A stretch of 45,723 nt of DNA from Fidelibacterota bacterium (GCA_028716785.1 JAQUPD010000016.1:1-45723), one strand, 5' to 3'. Positions 1 through 9,561 are shown, numbered from the stretch's first letter. Numbers and translations are program-made. The notes: generated from the sequence alone by a model not told the origin.

Positions 1-1002
1 TAAATTCCGGATGGATTCCTGGATAAACTCTGCCTCATTAAAAATAACATCAAACGTGACACCTTGTCCAATTTGTTTTTCAAGTGTGGGAAGATAATCA
101 ATAACACTGTTGCACGCATTGACTGTGTTGGCATCCGACTGTTTCGAAATAATAATTGCAACACTGCTTTTCTGATTGTTTCTTACAATCTGTGTTTGTT
201 CTTTAAAACCATCCACAACATTGGCGACATTTTTTAGATAGATAGGATCTCCGTGGGGTGAAAAACCAACGACAACATTACGAATATCTTCAACCGTTGT
301 AAACCGTGTTTCGGTGACAACAGAGAATTCTCTCCGACCTTCTTCGAGTAAACCGCCGGGAATATCTAGGTTTGCTAATTGAATAGCTTGTTTCAGTTGA
401 TCGATCGATAAATTATTGGCAGCAAGTCGGTAGGGATCCAAAAAAATTTGTATTTCTCGTTCTGCTCCCCCTGCGACATTCACCGATGCGATCCCTTCAA
501 GCCGTTCCAACCGAGGTTGTGCCTGTTCTTCAAGAACTCGCTTTAATTCCACATCTCCTAACTCTTCGGAATTAACATTCAAAATTATCATTGGCTGAAG
601 AGATGGGTCATAAGAAAGGGTAATGGGTGTGCTTGCATCCTGAGGTAAAAATCCTTCTACCAAATCCAAATTTTTTCGAATGTCATTTTCACCCACATCA
701 ATATCTTTTCCCCATGTGAATTCTACAAAGATAATGGACGCACCAGTCCGTGCAAAAGAACTCACTTGTTCAACGCCATCCACAGAAATAAGTGCTTCTT
801 CGAGGGGACGATTAATAATATTTTCAATATCTTCAGGGCCAACACCTGGATATGTTGTAAAAACAGCCACAAAGGGGAGCTCTATTTCAGGAAAAAGATC
901 AATTTTAAGCTGGCTTAAGCCAAACAGTCCTGCTCCAACAATTAGAATATACAACATAAAGAAAGTGATGCCACGACGTATACTAAGTTCTGATAAATTC
1001 AT
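1..1002 (-). CDS. RND-family efflux transporter, N-terminal part (cut by window edge)
   Basis: The open frame runs from an ATG at 1002 to the window edge without a stop, giving 334 residues of a protein whose family is normally about 1000-1050 long. It is an inner-membrane RND pump that exports drugs or other small molecules using the proton gradient. A first membrane helix lies near residues 10-28, then the porter-domain motif LFPEIELPFV, the YPGVGPEDIE segment, and the typical VEGVxxV and YDPSLQPMI stretches. This order matches AcrB/MexB-like pumps rather than SecDF. An AGGA sequence lies about 7 nt before the start. It is the last gene of a tetR-tolC-MFP-RND operon, 15 nt behind the membrane fusion protein gene, so the three proteins very likely form one tripartite pump. 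The substrate cannot be read from sequence. Confidence 0.93.
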   Translation of the reverse strand, partial: MNLSELSIRRGITFFMLYILIVGAGLFGLSQLKIDLFPEIELPFVAVFTTYPGVGPEDIENIINRPLEEALISVDGVEQVSSFARTGASIIFVEFTWGKDIDVGENDIRKNLDLVEGFLPQDASTPITLSYDPSLQPMIILNVNSEELGDVELKRVLEEQAQPRLERLEGIASVNVAGGAEREIQIFLDPYRLAANNLSIDQLKQAIQLANLDIPGGLLEEGRREFSVVTETRFTTVEDIRNVVVGFSPHGDPIYLKNVANVVDGFKEQTQIVRNNQKSSVAIIISKQSDANTVNACNSVIDYLPTLEKQIGQGVTFDVIFNEAEFIQESIRNL

Positions 1003-1017
1003 AAGTTAATCCTAACA

Positions 1018-2289
1018 TTACTCGTTTATTTTAATAACATCCACCATGGTAGAATCTTGGACATTTGCTCTACCCGCCGACACAATAAGATCATTGGGCT
1101 CTAATCCACTTAAAACTTCCATCATCATTCCTGATTGGATGCCAACATCAATTGTCCGTCTAAGGGCAAGATCATTTTTAACAATATAGACAGTATAAAT
1201 TTCCTGAAGTTCCAAATTTCTGATTGAATTTCCATTTGTTTTTCGGATTGTTTTAACATCAACATTATTACGATTTACTAACAAGGCATTCTCTTTGGAT
1301 TCAATAACAATATCAATGCGTGCAAACATTCCTGGTTGCACCAGATTGTCTGGATTTTCCAAGAGAATTTCAACTTGTCCCGTCCGTGACATTTGATTTA
1401 TTACTGGAGAAATATTGGCAATATGTCCTTTGAAAACTCTTCCTGGAAAGGCATCAATATAAATATTAGCCTTTTGACCTTTTTTGATAAGTTGTAACTC
1501 TTTTTCTATGACATCTACATTGATTTTTAGCACATCATGCGCTGTAAGGGTAACAAGAGGCATCTGCCCGACTGCCATGTCTCCCACACTCAATGATTTT
1601 CCTGAGACATAACCATCAATAGGTGCTGTAATATACGTATCAGCAAGCTGTTCTTTTGCCAAATTATACGCTGCTTCTGCTTGTTTAAGACCATTTTTTG
1701 CAACATTTAATTGCGTTTCCATCTGTTGATATTGACTTTCGCTAACTGCATTTTGGTCAAAAAGTCTTTTTATGCGCTGAAATTCCTGCTCCAAATTTTT
1801 TACCTGACTTTGTACACTTGCATAGGCTGCTTCGGCTTGTTTAACAGCTTGTTGTAATTTTGTGTTTTCTACCTGAGCCAAAAGCGTACCCTTTTTTACA
1901 TAGTCTCCATTTTCAACAGGAAATTTTACGAGTCGATCAGGTACTTTTGCAAAAACTCGGGCTGAACTTGTTGCTGCAATATTCCCTAAATATGTAAGTT
2001 TTTGTTGAATTTGTCCTGTGATTACACGATCAGCTTGGATAGGAACAATGACAAGTTTTTCGCGTGTATTTTCATCCCGTTTTGCATTATCAATCACTGC
2101 TTGAACTTCAGCAATCATCCGTCGAGCAGATTGTGGATCTTTTTCCCCTTGATATTTTTCAACGACTTTTTCCACTGATGCCGCTATTTGGGTATACTCC
2201 AAAGAACTATCCGCTCTGGGTTTTCGTAAGACCAAAACTACAATGATAGCAATAAGAATAATTCCAAGAATGATCCAACGTTTTTTCAT
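1018..2289 (-). CDS. RND efflux membrane fusion (periplasmic adaptor) protein
   Basis: This 423-residue protein bridges the RND pump and the TolC-like channel. It has one N-terminal membrane helix (about residues 5-21), then a barrel-sandwich half (RVFAKVPDRL, VENGDYVKKG), a long coiled-coil hairpin rich in Gln/Ala (about 145-220), the return half (TYITAPIDGYVSG), and beta-barrel and membrane-proximal domains to the end. An extra charged helical stretch of about 55 residues (roughly 25-80) sits between the anchor and the first barrel strand; most adaptors lack this. A clear AGGTGG ribosome binding site precedes the ATG. It lies 8 nt after tolC and 15 nt before the RND gene in one operon under the TetR protein. 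Confidence 0.93.
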   Translation of the reverse strand: MKKRWIILGIILIAIIVVLVLRKPRADSSLEYTQIAASVEKVVEKYQGEKDPQSARRMIAEVQAVIDNAKRDENTREKLVIVPIQADRVITGQIQQKLTYLGNIAATSSARVFAKVPDRLVKFPVENGDYVKKGTLLAQVENTKLQQAVKQAEAAYASVQSQVKNLEQEFQRIKRLFDQNAVSESQYQQMETQLNVAKNGLKQAEAAYNLAKEQLADTYITAPIDGYVSGKSLSVGDMAVGQMPLVTLTAHDVLKINVDVIEKELQLIKKGQKANIYIDAFPGRVFKGHIANISPVINQMSRTGQVEILLENPDNLVQPGMFARIDIVIESKENALLVNRNNVDVKTIRKTNGNSIRNLELQEIYTVYIVKNDLALRRTIDVGIQSGMMMEVLSGLEPNDLIVSAGRANVQDSTMVDVIKINE

Positions 2290-2297
2290 TTTTCCAC

Positions 2298-3614
2298 CTA
2301 TAATTGATTGATTGATTTTTTTAGATTAACAATTGCTGTGTTGTATTCAAACACTGAACCGGCATACGCACTTTTAGCTCCCAGCACAGCACTTTCTGCA
2401 TTTTGCAATTCCACTTGCGTTGCCCCCCCACTTTCATACAGAATTTTTGCCATGCGAAGTGCTTCTTCTGCCTGTTTGACTAACACAGCATTCGTTTCAA
2501 CTTTTTCCTGAGCCTCCTGGACTTTTAAAAAAGCTGTCTCTACATCAGATAATATGTAATTAATTGTCTGCTCTAGTTGGAGTTCATTTTTCTTGAGTTC
2601 AATCGTTGCCTTCTGAACAGATGCTACGTTTTTTCCACCACTGAAAAGGGGAATTGATACGCCAATACCCACATTTTTACTCCGATAATATTCTAGATTA
2701 TCTATGTCGTTTGCTTGAGCTTGATGCCGGAGATCAGCCGATAAAGAAACCTTTGGAAGTCCACCGCTAACTGCCAGCGTTCGCTGTGCTTTTAAAATTA
2801 TTCGCTGTTCTTCCAGTAATTTTAATTCATTTCTTTTTTCTAAAGCCTCTTGTTTAATATCCTCAATAGTATAGGTAACAAAAGGATTATCAAGCATGGT
2901 AAGATCGCTAACAAGAATAATTTCTTCTTCCTGATCGAGATTTAAAAACATTTTAAAATTATTTTCCAACACTTTTTGCTGATTTTTCAGAGATATTAAG
3001 CTTGGCCGAATTTCCTGATATTTATACTCCGCCTGAATCACATCAAAAGTGGTTGCTTTTCCTGCGTCATATTTCATTTGAGCAACTTCAAGATTTGCCT
3101 TAGCCGACACTTCAGATTCCTGAGTTGCTTGAATGAGTGACTCCATTAAAAGAAGCTGATAATAAAGAGTATGTACCGTTACAATTACACTATTTCTTTC
3201 TTCCCTTGCCTGTAATTCTGCAAGATTTTTCCCTGTCAAAGCCATACGAATAACAGAATAGATAGCACCGCTGGTAAAAAGAGGCTGGGAAAGAGAAATG
3301 CCTCCTGTGGAATTATAGGTTGATCCTATTTTAAACGTTTGTGGACCATATCCAACATCAAACACCATTACTGGGAGTTCAATGTTATTTGTGAACTGAC
3401 CATACGCACTGATACTTGGTAAGGCACTCGCCAAAGCTTCTCTAAATGCAGCATTTGCTTGATTTAACGATTCTTCAGCGACTTGTAGCTGAATGTTTCT
3501 CTCAAGGGCAAGTTTCTCTGCATCTTCAAGTGTAAGTTCCACCGCCTGGACTTCCGAAAAAAACAACACACATAAAAGGACGGCAGATAATTTAAAAATC
3601 CTTTTTAACTGCAT
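2298..3614 (-). CDS. TolC-like outer membrane efflux protein
   Basis: This 438-residue outer-membrane channel has a signal peptide (cleavage probably after SEVQA, about residue 24) and two repeats of the outer membrane efflux domain. The first begins LTLEDAEKLALERN and the second shows the matching pattern around residues 240-430, including AxxxGGATQVELQNAE near the end. The gene starts inside tetR: its ATG overlaps the last 23 nt of the regulator, with an AAGGAGG ribosome binding site inside the tetR frame, so the two are probably translationally coupled. It should form the outer duct of the tripartite pump coded by the next two genes. Confidence 0.93.
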   Translation of the reverse strand: MQLKRIFKLSAVLLCVLFFSEVQAVELTLEDAEKLALERNIQLQVAEESLNQANAAFREALASALPSISAYGQFTNNIELPVMVFDVGYGPQTFKIGSTYNSTGGISLSQPLFTSGAIYSVIRMALTGKNLAELQAREERNSVIVTVHTLYYQLLLMESLIQATQESEVSAKANLEVAQMKYDAGKATTFDVIQAEYKYQEIRPSLISLKNQQKVLENNFKMFLNLDQEEEIILVSDLTMLDNPFVTYTIEDIKQEALEKRNELKLLEEQRIILKAQRTLAVSGGLPKVSLSADLRHQAQANDIDNLEYYRSKNVGIGVSIPLFSGGKNVASVQKATIELKKNELQLEQTINYILSDVETAFLKVQEAQEKVETNAVLVKQAEEALRMAKILYESGGATQVELQNAESAVLGAKSAYAGSVFEYNTAIVNLKKSINQL

Positions 3615-4179
3615 CCGACGCTATACCTCCTTTTAAAACTTTCTGGACATTCATTTTTAAATGGACATCATTTATTTTTATATCTTCCCAAACATTGGTA
3701 GTAAATTGACCTTGCATAATCCCAAAAATAGACGCTGTAAGAAGGCGGACATCTATATCTGTCCGAATGTCACCTTCTTGCATCCCCCGACTTAATACAG
3801 TATTCATACTTTTAAAACTTTCTTTCCAAAACTGACGAAATATATTAAATATTTTATTTTTTACGCTTTCGCCAAGAAATTTATGAATAATAATCCATTG
3901 GTCTTTTTTCATCTCAAAAAAATTAATCATCTTACCAACCCATTCATCGAGGACCTCCCATACAGGTAACTTGCTTTCTGCGTATCTACGATGCAAAGTA
4001 ATAAGTTCCGAACATGTTTCAGAAATAATATCAAGAAAAAGTTCATCTTTACCCGTATAATGATAATACAAAGCTGCTTTCGTTACGCCACAGGCATCTG
4101 CAATTTGTTGCATACTTGTCGCCTTGTATCCCTGGGTTGCAAAAAGATGGGCAGCTACTTCCCGTATTTTTTCTTTCAT
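3592..4179 (-). CDS. TetR/AcrR-family transcriptional repressor of the efflux operon
   Basis: The 195-residue protein has an N-terminal TetR helix-turn-helix (residues about 5-50: AAHLFATQGY, then TSMQQIADACGVTKAALYYHY) and a variable ligand-binding C-terminal half of helices. It is the first gene of the efflux operon and directly faces a 20-bp palindrome (4190-4209) that touches its own promoter and ribosome binding site. By family precedent it represses its own operon and releases DNA on binding a pump substrate. The start is the ATG at 4179, preceded by GGAAAGGGG. The ligand is unknown. Confidence 0.93.
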   Translation of the reverse strand: MKEKIREVAAHLFATQGYKATSMQQIADACGVTKAALYYHYTGKDELFLDIISETCSELITLHRRYAESKLPVWEVLDEWVGKMINFFEMKKDQWIIIHKFLGESVKNKIFNIFRQFWKESFKSMNTVLSRGMQEGDIRTDIDVRLLTASIFGIMQGQFTTNVWEDIKINDVHLKMNVQKVLKGGIASDAVKKDF

Positions 4180-4189
4180 AACCCCTTTC

Positions 4190-4209
4190 CTTACTAACCG
4201 GTTGGTAAG
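4190..4209. promoter_or_regulatory. Palindromic operator, probably for the adjacent TetR protein
   Basis: CTTACTAACC and GGTTGGTAAG form a 20-bp inverted repeat with a single mismatched pair and no spacer. It lies 11 nt upstream of the tetR start and overlaps three bases of the predicted tetR -10 element. The central ACCGGT flanked by A/T and GGT/ACC resembles operators reported for several TetR proteins, but the link to this regulator is inferred from position. Confidence 0.75.
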
Positions 4210-4234
4210 TTAGAAAAGTCTTCCCATTTGTCAA
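4207..4234 (-). promoter_or_regulatory. Predicted sigma-70 promoter of the tetR-efflux operon
   Basis: Reading the minus strand, TTGACA (4234-4229) is followed after 16 nt by TAACTT (4212-4207). The -35 box is perfect and the -10 box is poor (three of six). The -10 box overlaps the palindromic operator, which would let a bound repressor exclude RNA polymerase. Confidence 0.55.
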
Positions 4235-4256
4235 AATTTTTTCTACCGATTATAAA
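4228..4256 (+). promoter_or_regulatory. Predicted sigma-70 promoter of the 5'-nucleotidase gene
   Basis: TTGTCA (4228-4233), a 17-nt spacer, then TATAAA (4251-4256) makes a strong promoter. The start codon at 4295 lies 38 nt past the -10 box. The -35 box shares five bases with the -35 box of the opposing tetR promoter, so the two promoters should compete for polymerase. Confidence 0.65.
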
Positions 4257-4294
4257 CAAACACATTTAAATTCTTTTTACTTATGGGAGGTTTT

Positions 4295-5767
4295 ATGAAA
4301 AATCGTCTTTTTCTACTCTGTTTCATGACATTGATAACGACGGGAAGTTTATTGTGTTCCGAAATTTTACATGAAGTAACTATTTTACACTGGAACGATT
4401 TTCATAGTCAAAATATTCCCTGGAGGCCTACACATTATAATCCAGATAACCATGAAGTAGGTGGTTATGCTTATTTGGCGGCGGTTATTGATTCCTTACG
4501 CGATATATATCCAAATGCTGTTACCCTTCATGCAGGAGACGATTTTCAAGGAACACCTATTAGTGGGATTACCCGTGGAATGTCCCAAATTGCCATTCTT
4601 AATGTTATAAAACCAGATTTTTTTACCGTTGGGAATCATGAATTTGATTATGGATTATCCCGGCTTCTTGCTTTGAAAGATTCAGCAGAATTTAAGATGT
4701 ATGCTGCTAATTTGCGCCAATCTCAAGAGGGTCAACGCCTCTTTAAATCTATGTGGGTACCTGAAAATTTTCCTTTTGACGTAGCGATTATTGGGCTCAC
4801 AACTGACGATCTCTATACCTTGTGTCTTCCTACCAATTTAGAGGATCTTTACGTAGAAAATGTAACAGAAACGGCAAAATATCTTACCGATTCATTAACA
4901 CAGGAAGGAATCGACTTCATTATTGCGGTTACGCATCTGGGAATCGAAGAAGATATTAAACTGGCACAAAATGTCCCTGCTATTGATTTAATTATTGGAG
5001 GGCATTCTCATACCTACATGAACAAACCGCGCATTGAAGGAAACACTTATATTGTTCAAGCATCCAGCCAAGGACGATATCTTGGAGAAATCCACCTTCA
5101 AACTGATGGGAAAACAATACAAACCTTTGATTTTAATCTTCTGGAAATACGTCCAGACAATATTTCACCCAATACTAAAGTTTTAGCGTTAGTAGAAAAA
5201 TATGAAACCCAAGCGGGTGATACGTTAAATCAAGTAATAGGTGAACTGAAATCAGACTGGACGCGTGAAGGTGTGGAATCAAATCTTGGTAATTGGCTTA
5301 CGGATGCTATCAGAACCTATACTGGCGCCGATATTGGGATCCAAAATAATGGTGGCATTCGAAAGGGCTTATCCAAGGGACCCATCCGTATCCGCGATAT
5401 TTGGGAAATCACTCCTTTTGGTAACAACATTGTTACGTTTACCGTCACAGGAAAAGAGATCTGCAACATGTTGGATGTCCAGGTAAAACAAGGTATTTCT
5501 CTCCAATTTTCCGGAGTATCCTTTATCGCTGATACTGCCGCAAACAAAGCAAAAAAAGTCCGTGTTAATGGCAAACGAGTCATTCCTTGGAAAAAATATA
5601 CACTAGCAACAAATAATTATGTGGGTGAACAGATCGAAAAATATCTTGGTTTATCCCCCCGTCAAATCCATGATACAGGCATTATCGACCGGGATTTATT
5701 CATAAAAGCCGTAAAAGATCAAAAAATAATTGATTCTAACATTGAAAATAGAATCACGATTCGATAG
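4295..5767 (+). CDS. Secreted 5'-nucleotidase / UshA-like metallophosphoesterase
   Basis: The protein (490 residues from this start) has a signal peptide (MKNRLFLLCF to about LCS) and should act in the periplasm on nucleotides or related phosphoesters. The N-terminal calcineurin-like domain shows the metal motifs HWNDFHS, GDDFQGT, GNHEFDYG and GGHSHTY. The C-terminal substrate-binding domain shows NLGNWLTDAI, NNGGIRKGL and ITPFGNNIV. An in-frame ATG exists at 4283, but GGGAGG (4285-4290) sits correctly for the ATG at 4295, which also gives a cleaner signal peptide. Its 3' end overlaps the convergent lpxH-like gene by 14 bp. The substrate is not certain: the family includes nucleotidase, UDP-sugar hydrolase and cyclic phosphodiesterase activities. 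Confidence 0.9.
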   Translation: MKNRLFLLCFMTLITTGSLLCSEILHEVTILHWNDFHSQNIPWRPTHYNPDNHEVGGYAYLAAVIDSLRDIYPNAVTLHAGDDFQGTPISGITRGMSQIAILNVIKPDFFTVGNHEFDYGLSRLLALKDSAEFKMYAANLRQSQEGQRLFKSMWVPENFPFDVAIIGLTTDDLYTLCLPTNLEDLYVENVTETAKYLTDSLTQEGIDFIIAVTHLGIEEDIKLAQNVPAIDLIIGGHSHTYMNKPRIEGNTYIVQASSQGRYLGEIHLQTDGKTIQTFDFNLLEIRPDNISPNTKVLALVEKYETQAGDTLNQVIGELKSDWTREGVESNLGNWLTDAIRTYTGADIGIQNNGGIRKGLSKGPIRIRDIWEITPFGNNIVTFTVTGKEICNMLDVQVKQGISLQFSGVSFIADTAANKAKKVRVNGKRVIPWKKYTLATNNYVGEQIEKYLGLSPRQIHDTGIIDRDLFIKAVKDQKIIDSNIENRITIR

Positions 5768-6560
5768 GAATTTCCCATAAAAAATTGGCGGGTTGTGACT
5801 CTTCCTTTTTTCTTTCCAGGTGATAGAAAGTTTTTCCATCCCAAAGGGCATAAGTATTATGATATATCCAGTCACCAAGAATCAGTGCTTCCTTTTTCCC
5901 GTTACTTATTCTTTTTGGATAATGGATATGTCCCATGATAGCAATATCATACCCTTGCCGATTTTTATCCTGAAGATAGTCTATCATTTCATCAGCTAAG
6001 ACTTTTAAATCAGGCCATTTTGAGGATGTGTATTCTTGACTGTTATGTAACATTTTTTCTGCTTTTTCATAAATTTTTTCAATAGGAAGTTGATTAAAGG
6101 TCCAAATGGCTAATGGAAAGCGGAGAATTCGTTTTAGCCAACGATAGCCGATATCTTCTTTTAATAAGCCATCTCCGTGGGCTAAATAGAAACGCTTTCC
6201 TTCTTGAATAAAATCCATGTGGTTATCATAAAACACGATACCAAGGGAGGGACAAAAGAAAGTATAGACCCAGAAATCATGATTGCCGCCGATAAAGTGA
6301 ATTTGAACACCTGCGTCTCTTAATTCCTTTAATTTATCGTATATCTCCTGGAAGGTAGGAGGAATATAGGTCCCCTTATCCCACCAAAAATCAAAAAAAT
6401 CCCCTAAAAGAAAAAGAGTTCCTTTTGATTTTTTTACTTCATCAAAAACACGAAACACCTTTTCTCGTTTTTCCAATTCATAGTGGGTAAGATGTCTGGA
6501 GAAATGGACATCCGAAAGAAAAACAAAGGGAAGAGGAAGATTTACTTCTTTCCCATTCAA
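5754..6560 (-). CDS. lpxH: LpxH-like metallophosphoesterase (UDP-2,3-diacylglucosamine hydrolase family)
   Basis: This 268-residue calcineurin-like phosphoesterase carries the dimetal set SDVHF (D17, H19), LLGDFFDFWWD, GGNHDFW, HGD and MGHIHYP. The pattern fits the LpxH-type enzymes that split UDP-2,3-diacyl-GlcN into lipid X and UMP during lipid A synthesis. Its place at the end of a run of Kdo and LPS-export genes supports that role. A stop codon lies directly before the ATG, so the start cannot be further upstream, yet there is no clear ribosome binding site. It ends 14 bp inside the convergent nucleotidase gene. The symbol is by family and context; other phosphodiesterases share these motifs. 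Confidence 0.8.
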   Translation of the reverse strand: MNGKEVNLPLPFVFLSDVHFSRHLTHYELEKREKVFRVFDEVKKSKGTLFLLGDFFDFWWDKGTYIPPTFQEIYDKLKELRDAGVQIHFIGGNHDFWVYTFFCPSLGIVFYDNHMDFIQEGKRFYLAHGDGLLKEDIGYRWLKRILRFPLAIWTFNQLPIEKIYEKAEKMLHNSQEYTSSKWPDLKVLADEMIDYLQDKNRQGYDIAIMGHIHYPKRISNGKKEALILGDWIYHNTYALWDGKTFYHLERKKEESQPANFLWEIPIES

Positions 6561-6612
6561 GAGATGAGCGGGGGATATTTTTGCTTTTACTTTGAGAAGA
6601 GACAGCTTTGAC

Positions 6613-7608
6613 CTACTTTCCTAATGTTGCAACCATGACAGCTTTTATCGTATGAACTCGATTTTCTGCTTCATCCCAAACCTTACTAGCCGAAGACAGA
6701 ATAACATCATCTGTAACTTCCATGGCTTCTAGGCCATATGTTTGGAATATTTCTTCGCCCACAGCGGTTTTGCGGTCATGAAAAGCAGGTAAGCAGTGCA
6801 GAAAAATTGTCTTTGGATTTTTTGTGCTCTCAAAAAGCTTTTTATTAACCTGATAAGGTTTCAGGCATTTTATCCGTTCTTCAAAGGTAGATTCTTCGCC
6901 CATAGAGACCCATACATCGGTATAGATCACATCTGCACCAGCTACAGCTTGGTAGGGATCTTCAGTAATAAGGATTTTTCCACCGGTTTCTTCAGCAATC
7001 AACTTCATTTCATCCACAAGTTCTTTTTTAGGATAGAGAGATTTTGGTGTGCCAATCCGAAAATCCATCCCAATTTTTGATGCACCAATAAGGAGGGAAT
7101 TTGCCATATTATTTCGACCATCTCCAACATACGCCAGACGAATTCCTTTTAACATCCTAAATTGTTCACGAATTGTTAAGAGATCCGCTAATACTTGTGT
7201 TGGATGATAGGTATCGGTTAGCCCATTCCAGACGGGTACCCCAGCAAATTCTGCTAGCGTTTCAACGGTAGAATGGGAAAATCCTCGGAACAGAATGCCA
7301 TCAAACATCCTGCCAAGCACTCGAGCTGTATCTGCCACCGATTCCTTTTTCCCTAACTGAATATCATTTTTTCCTAAAAATTCTGCATGTGCCCCTTCAT
7401 CAACCGCTGCAACAACAAATGCACACCGTGTTCGGGTGGATGCCTTTTCAAATATTAAGGCAATATTTTTATGCTTTAAATTTTCAGAAAAAATACCAGC
7501 CAGTTTGTCGGCTTTTAACTTTTCAGCAAGTTTTAAAAGAAAAAGAATTTCTTCAGGGGAGTAATCCTTTAATGTGAGCAAATGACGTCCCCTTAAATTG
7601 AATGGCAT
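6613..7608 (-). CDS. argF: Ornithine carbamoyltransferase
   Basis: This 331-residue enzyme interconverts ornithine plus carbamoyl phosphate with citrulline plus phosphate. The carbamoyl-phosphate site STRTR, the HPTQ motif and the ornithine-site HCLPAFHD are all present, and [10 protein letters not shown] and [11 protein letters not shown] match the family closely. A strong AAGGAGG site lies 4 nt before the ATG. It follows hslU by 67 nt and precedes the lpxH-like gene by 52 nt. No other arginine gene adjoins it, but a carbamate kinase gene lies at 23.6 kb. Synthetic versus catabolic use is therefore open: the sequence looks like the ArgI/ArcB branch, and a partner kinase would fit ATP formation from citrulline. 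Confidence 0.95.
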   Translation of the reverse strand: MPFNLRGRHLLTLKDYSPEEILFLLKLAEKLKADKLAGIFSENLKHKNIALIFEKASTRTRCAFVVAAVDEGAHAEFLGKNDIQLGKKESVADTARVLGRMFDGILFRGFSHSTVETLAEFAGVPVWNGLTDTYHPTQVLADLLTIREQFRMLKGIRLAYVGDGRNNMANSLLIGASKIGMDFRIGTPKSLYPKKELVDEMKLIAEETGGKILITEDPYQAVAGADVIYTDVWVSMGEESTFEERIKCLKPYQVNKKLFESTKNPKTIFLHCLPAFHDRKTAVGEEIFQTYGLEAMEVTDDVILSSASKVWDEAENRVHTIKAVMVATLGK

Positions 7609-7675
7609 ATAACCTCCTTCTTTATGTTAGATTCAAAATTTAGAATTCAGAGTCAAGAATTTTCAATTTTAAAAT

Positions 7676-9022
7676 TTACAAGATATATCGACTCATATCC
7701 ACATCCGTCACAATATCATCAAGATTATCGTGGACCATTTTCGCATCAAGAACAACCTTTTTCGACGTATCTGGCGCATTAAACATCACATCGTCTAAAA
7801 TGTGTGTCAAAATAGTATGCAACCGACGAGCACCAATATTTTCTGTCTTTTCGTTAACCTCTGTAGCTTTTTCAGCAATTACTCGAATGGCATCTTCCTT
7901 TACGATCAATTCAATCCCTTCTGCTTGTAGGAGGGCTTGATATTGTTTAATTAAGGCATTTTGAGGGTGGATTAAAATTTTGACAAAATCTTCAGTTGTT
8001 AGGCTATCCAGTTCCACCCGAATGGGGAAACGTCCTTGAAGTTCTGGAATTAAATCAGAGGGTTTGCTTGTATGAAAAGATCCGGCAGCAATAAAAAGGA
8101 TATGATCGGTTTTTACAACACCATAGCGAGTATTGACCGTAGAGCCTTCAACAATAGGTAAAAGATCACGTTGAACACCTTGCCGGCTAACATCCACACT
8201 GTGGCTAGAATTCGAACTTGTTGTAATTTTATCAATTTCATCCAAGAAGATAATCCCATCATTTTCAACGCGTGATAGGGCTTCTTGCTGGACTTTCGAT
8301 TTATCCACAAGTTTTTCTGCTTCCTGAGCAGTTATGATTTCTTTGGCTTCTATCACCTTAACTTTCTTTTTCTTTCTCTTTTTTCCAAAGAGATTACTCA
8401 TCGCGTTGTTCAGAAAGTCTGATGCTTCATCCAATCCACCACCATCGCCCATAGGACCCATAATCGAAATTCCGCCAACACCTGACATATCAGGGACATC
8501 AATTTCAATATAGCGGTCATCAAATTGGCCATTTTTATACATTTCTTTCAGCTTTTCCCGGGTTTTATTCATCCGATCTCTTTCGATGTCATCGTTAGTA
8601 TCTTTTTCTTTCACAGGAAACAGAATATCTAAAACTCGTTCTTCGGCAATTTTTTCAGCCATTTCCCACACAAGGTATTCATGTTCTTCTTCAACCATAT
8701 GATAGGCAATTGCCACAAGATCGCGGATCATGGATTCCACATCCCGTCCTACGTAGCCAATTTCTGTAAATTTCGTCGCTTCAACTTTTAAAAAAGGTGC
8801 ATTTGCAAGATGAGCCAAGCGGCGGGCAATCTCTGTTTTGCCAACTCCTGTTGGACCAATCATAATAATATTATTGGGAAAAATTTCCTCTCTCAACGAT
8901 TCAGGAACCTGTTGGCGACGCCAACGGTTCCGCAGTGCAATTGCAACAGCTCGTTTGGCTTTTTCCTGGCCAACGATGAATAAATCGAGAGCTTCGACAA
9001 TTTCTTTTGGTTTTAAAGGCAT
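7676..9022 (-). CDS. hslU: HslU, ATPase/unfoldase subunit of the HslVU protease
   Basis: This 448-residue AAA+ unfoldase feeds proteins into the HslV chamber in the cytoplasm. The N-terminal [18 protein letters not shown] stretch, Walker A GPTGVGKT (56-63), an intermediate I-domain (about 110-250, with a Gly/Asp-rich loop and a Lys-rich patch), Walker B IIFLDEID (257-264) and the C-terminal [14 protein letters not shown] segment are in the right order. The final residues SRYIL match the conserved tail that docks into HslV. It starts 2 nt after hslV, the usual order for this operon. Confidence 0.97.
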   Translation of the reverse strand: MPLKPKEIVEALDLFIVGQEKAKRAVAIALRNRWRRQQVPESLREEIFPNNIIMIGPTGVGKTEIARRLAHLANAPFLKVEATKFTEIGYVGRDVESMIRDLVAIAYHMVEEEHEYLVWEMAEKIAEERVLDILFPVKEKDTNDDIERDRMNKTREKLKEMYKNGQFDDRYIEIDVPDMSGVGGISIMGPMGDGGGLDEASDFLNNAMSNLFGKKRKKKKVKVIEAKEIITAQEAEKLVDKSKVQQEALSRVENDGIIFLDEIDKITTSSNSSHSVDVSRQGVQRDLLPIVEGSTVNTRYGVVKTDHILFIAAGSFHTSKPSDLIPELQGRFPIRVELDSLTTEDFVKILIHPQNALIKQYQALLQAEGIELIVKEDAIRVIAEKATEVNEKTENIGARRLHTILTHILDDVMFNAPDTSKKVVLDAKMVHDNLDDIVTDVDMSRYIL

Positions 9023-9024
9023 CT

Positions 9025-9561
9025 TTATAACTCCATCACTGTAATATTTTCATTTGTATAGATGCAAATGGATGAGGCAATTTTCAAGGATATTTCCGCA
9101 ATTTCCCGAGCAGACAGTGTTGTATAGGCAACAAGAGCACGGGCAGCTGCCAGAGCATAGGGGCCTCCTGATCCAATGGCATAAATACCATCGTCCGCAT
9201 CTACTACATCGCCTGTTCCACTTAATATATACCCCGTCTCTTTATTCATGACAATTAATAACGCTTCCAAGCGCCTTAAATATTTGTCACTCCGCCAATC
9301 TTTTGCCAGTTCGACAGATGCACGGGTAATATTTCCTTTATAAACCTGCAATTTTTCTTCAAATTTTTCAAAGAGTGTAAAAGCATCAGCCGTTGCACCG
9401 GCAAAACCTGCCAAGATCTTATCTTGATAAAGCGTACGGACTTTTACTGCTCCTGCTTTCATTACTGTTTCTCCCATTGTTACCTGTCCATCTCCTGCAA
9501 TGGCAACTTTCCCATTCCTCCGAATCCCTAAAACTGTTGTTCCATGTATGTTTTCCATCAT
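9025..9561 (-). CDS. hslV: HslV, proteolytic subunit of the HslVU protease
   Basis: This 178-residue proteasome-beta-like Thr protease assembles as a double hexamer with HslU. After a short leader MMENIHG the predicted mature N-terminus begins TTV, so Thr8 should be the nucleophile after self-processing. Family motifs [32 protein letters not shown] and GSGGPYA are present. The start can be either of two tandem ATG codons; AGGA lies about 5 nt before the first. It lies between rpoN (47 nt upstream) and hslU (2 nt downstream) in the long LPS run. Confidence 0.97.
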   Translation of the reverse strand: MMENIHGTTVLGIRRNGKVAIAGDGQVTMGETVMKAGAVKVRTLYQDKILAGFAGATADAFTLFEKFEEKLQVYKGNITRASVELAKDWRSDKYLRRLEALLIVMNKETGYILSGTGDVVDADDGIYAIGSGGPYALAAARALVAYTTLSAREIAEISLKIASSICIYTNENITVMEL

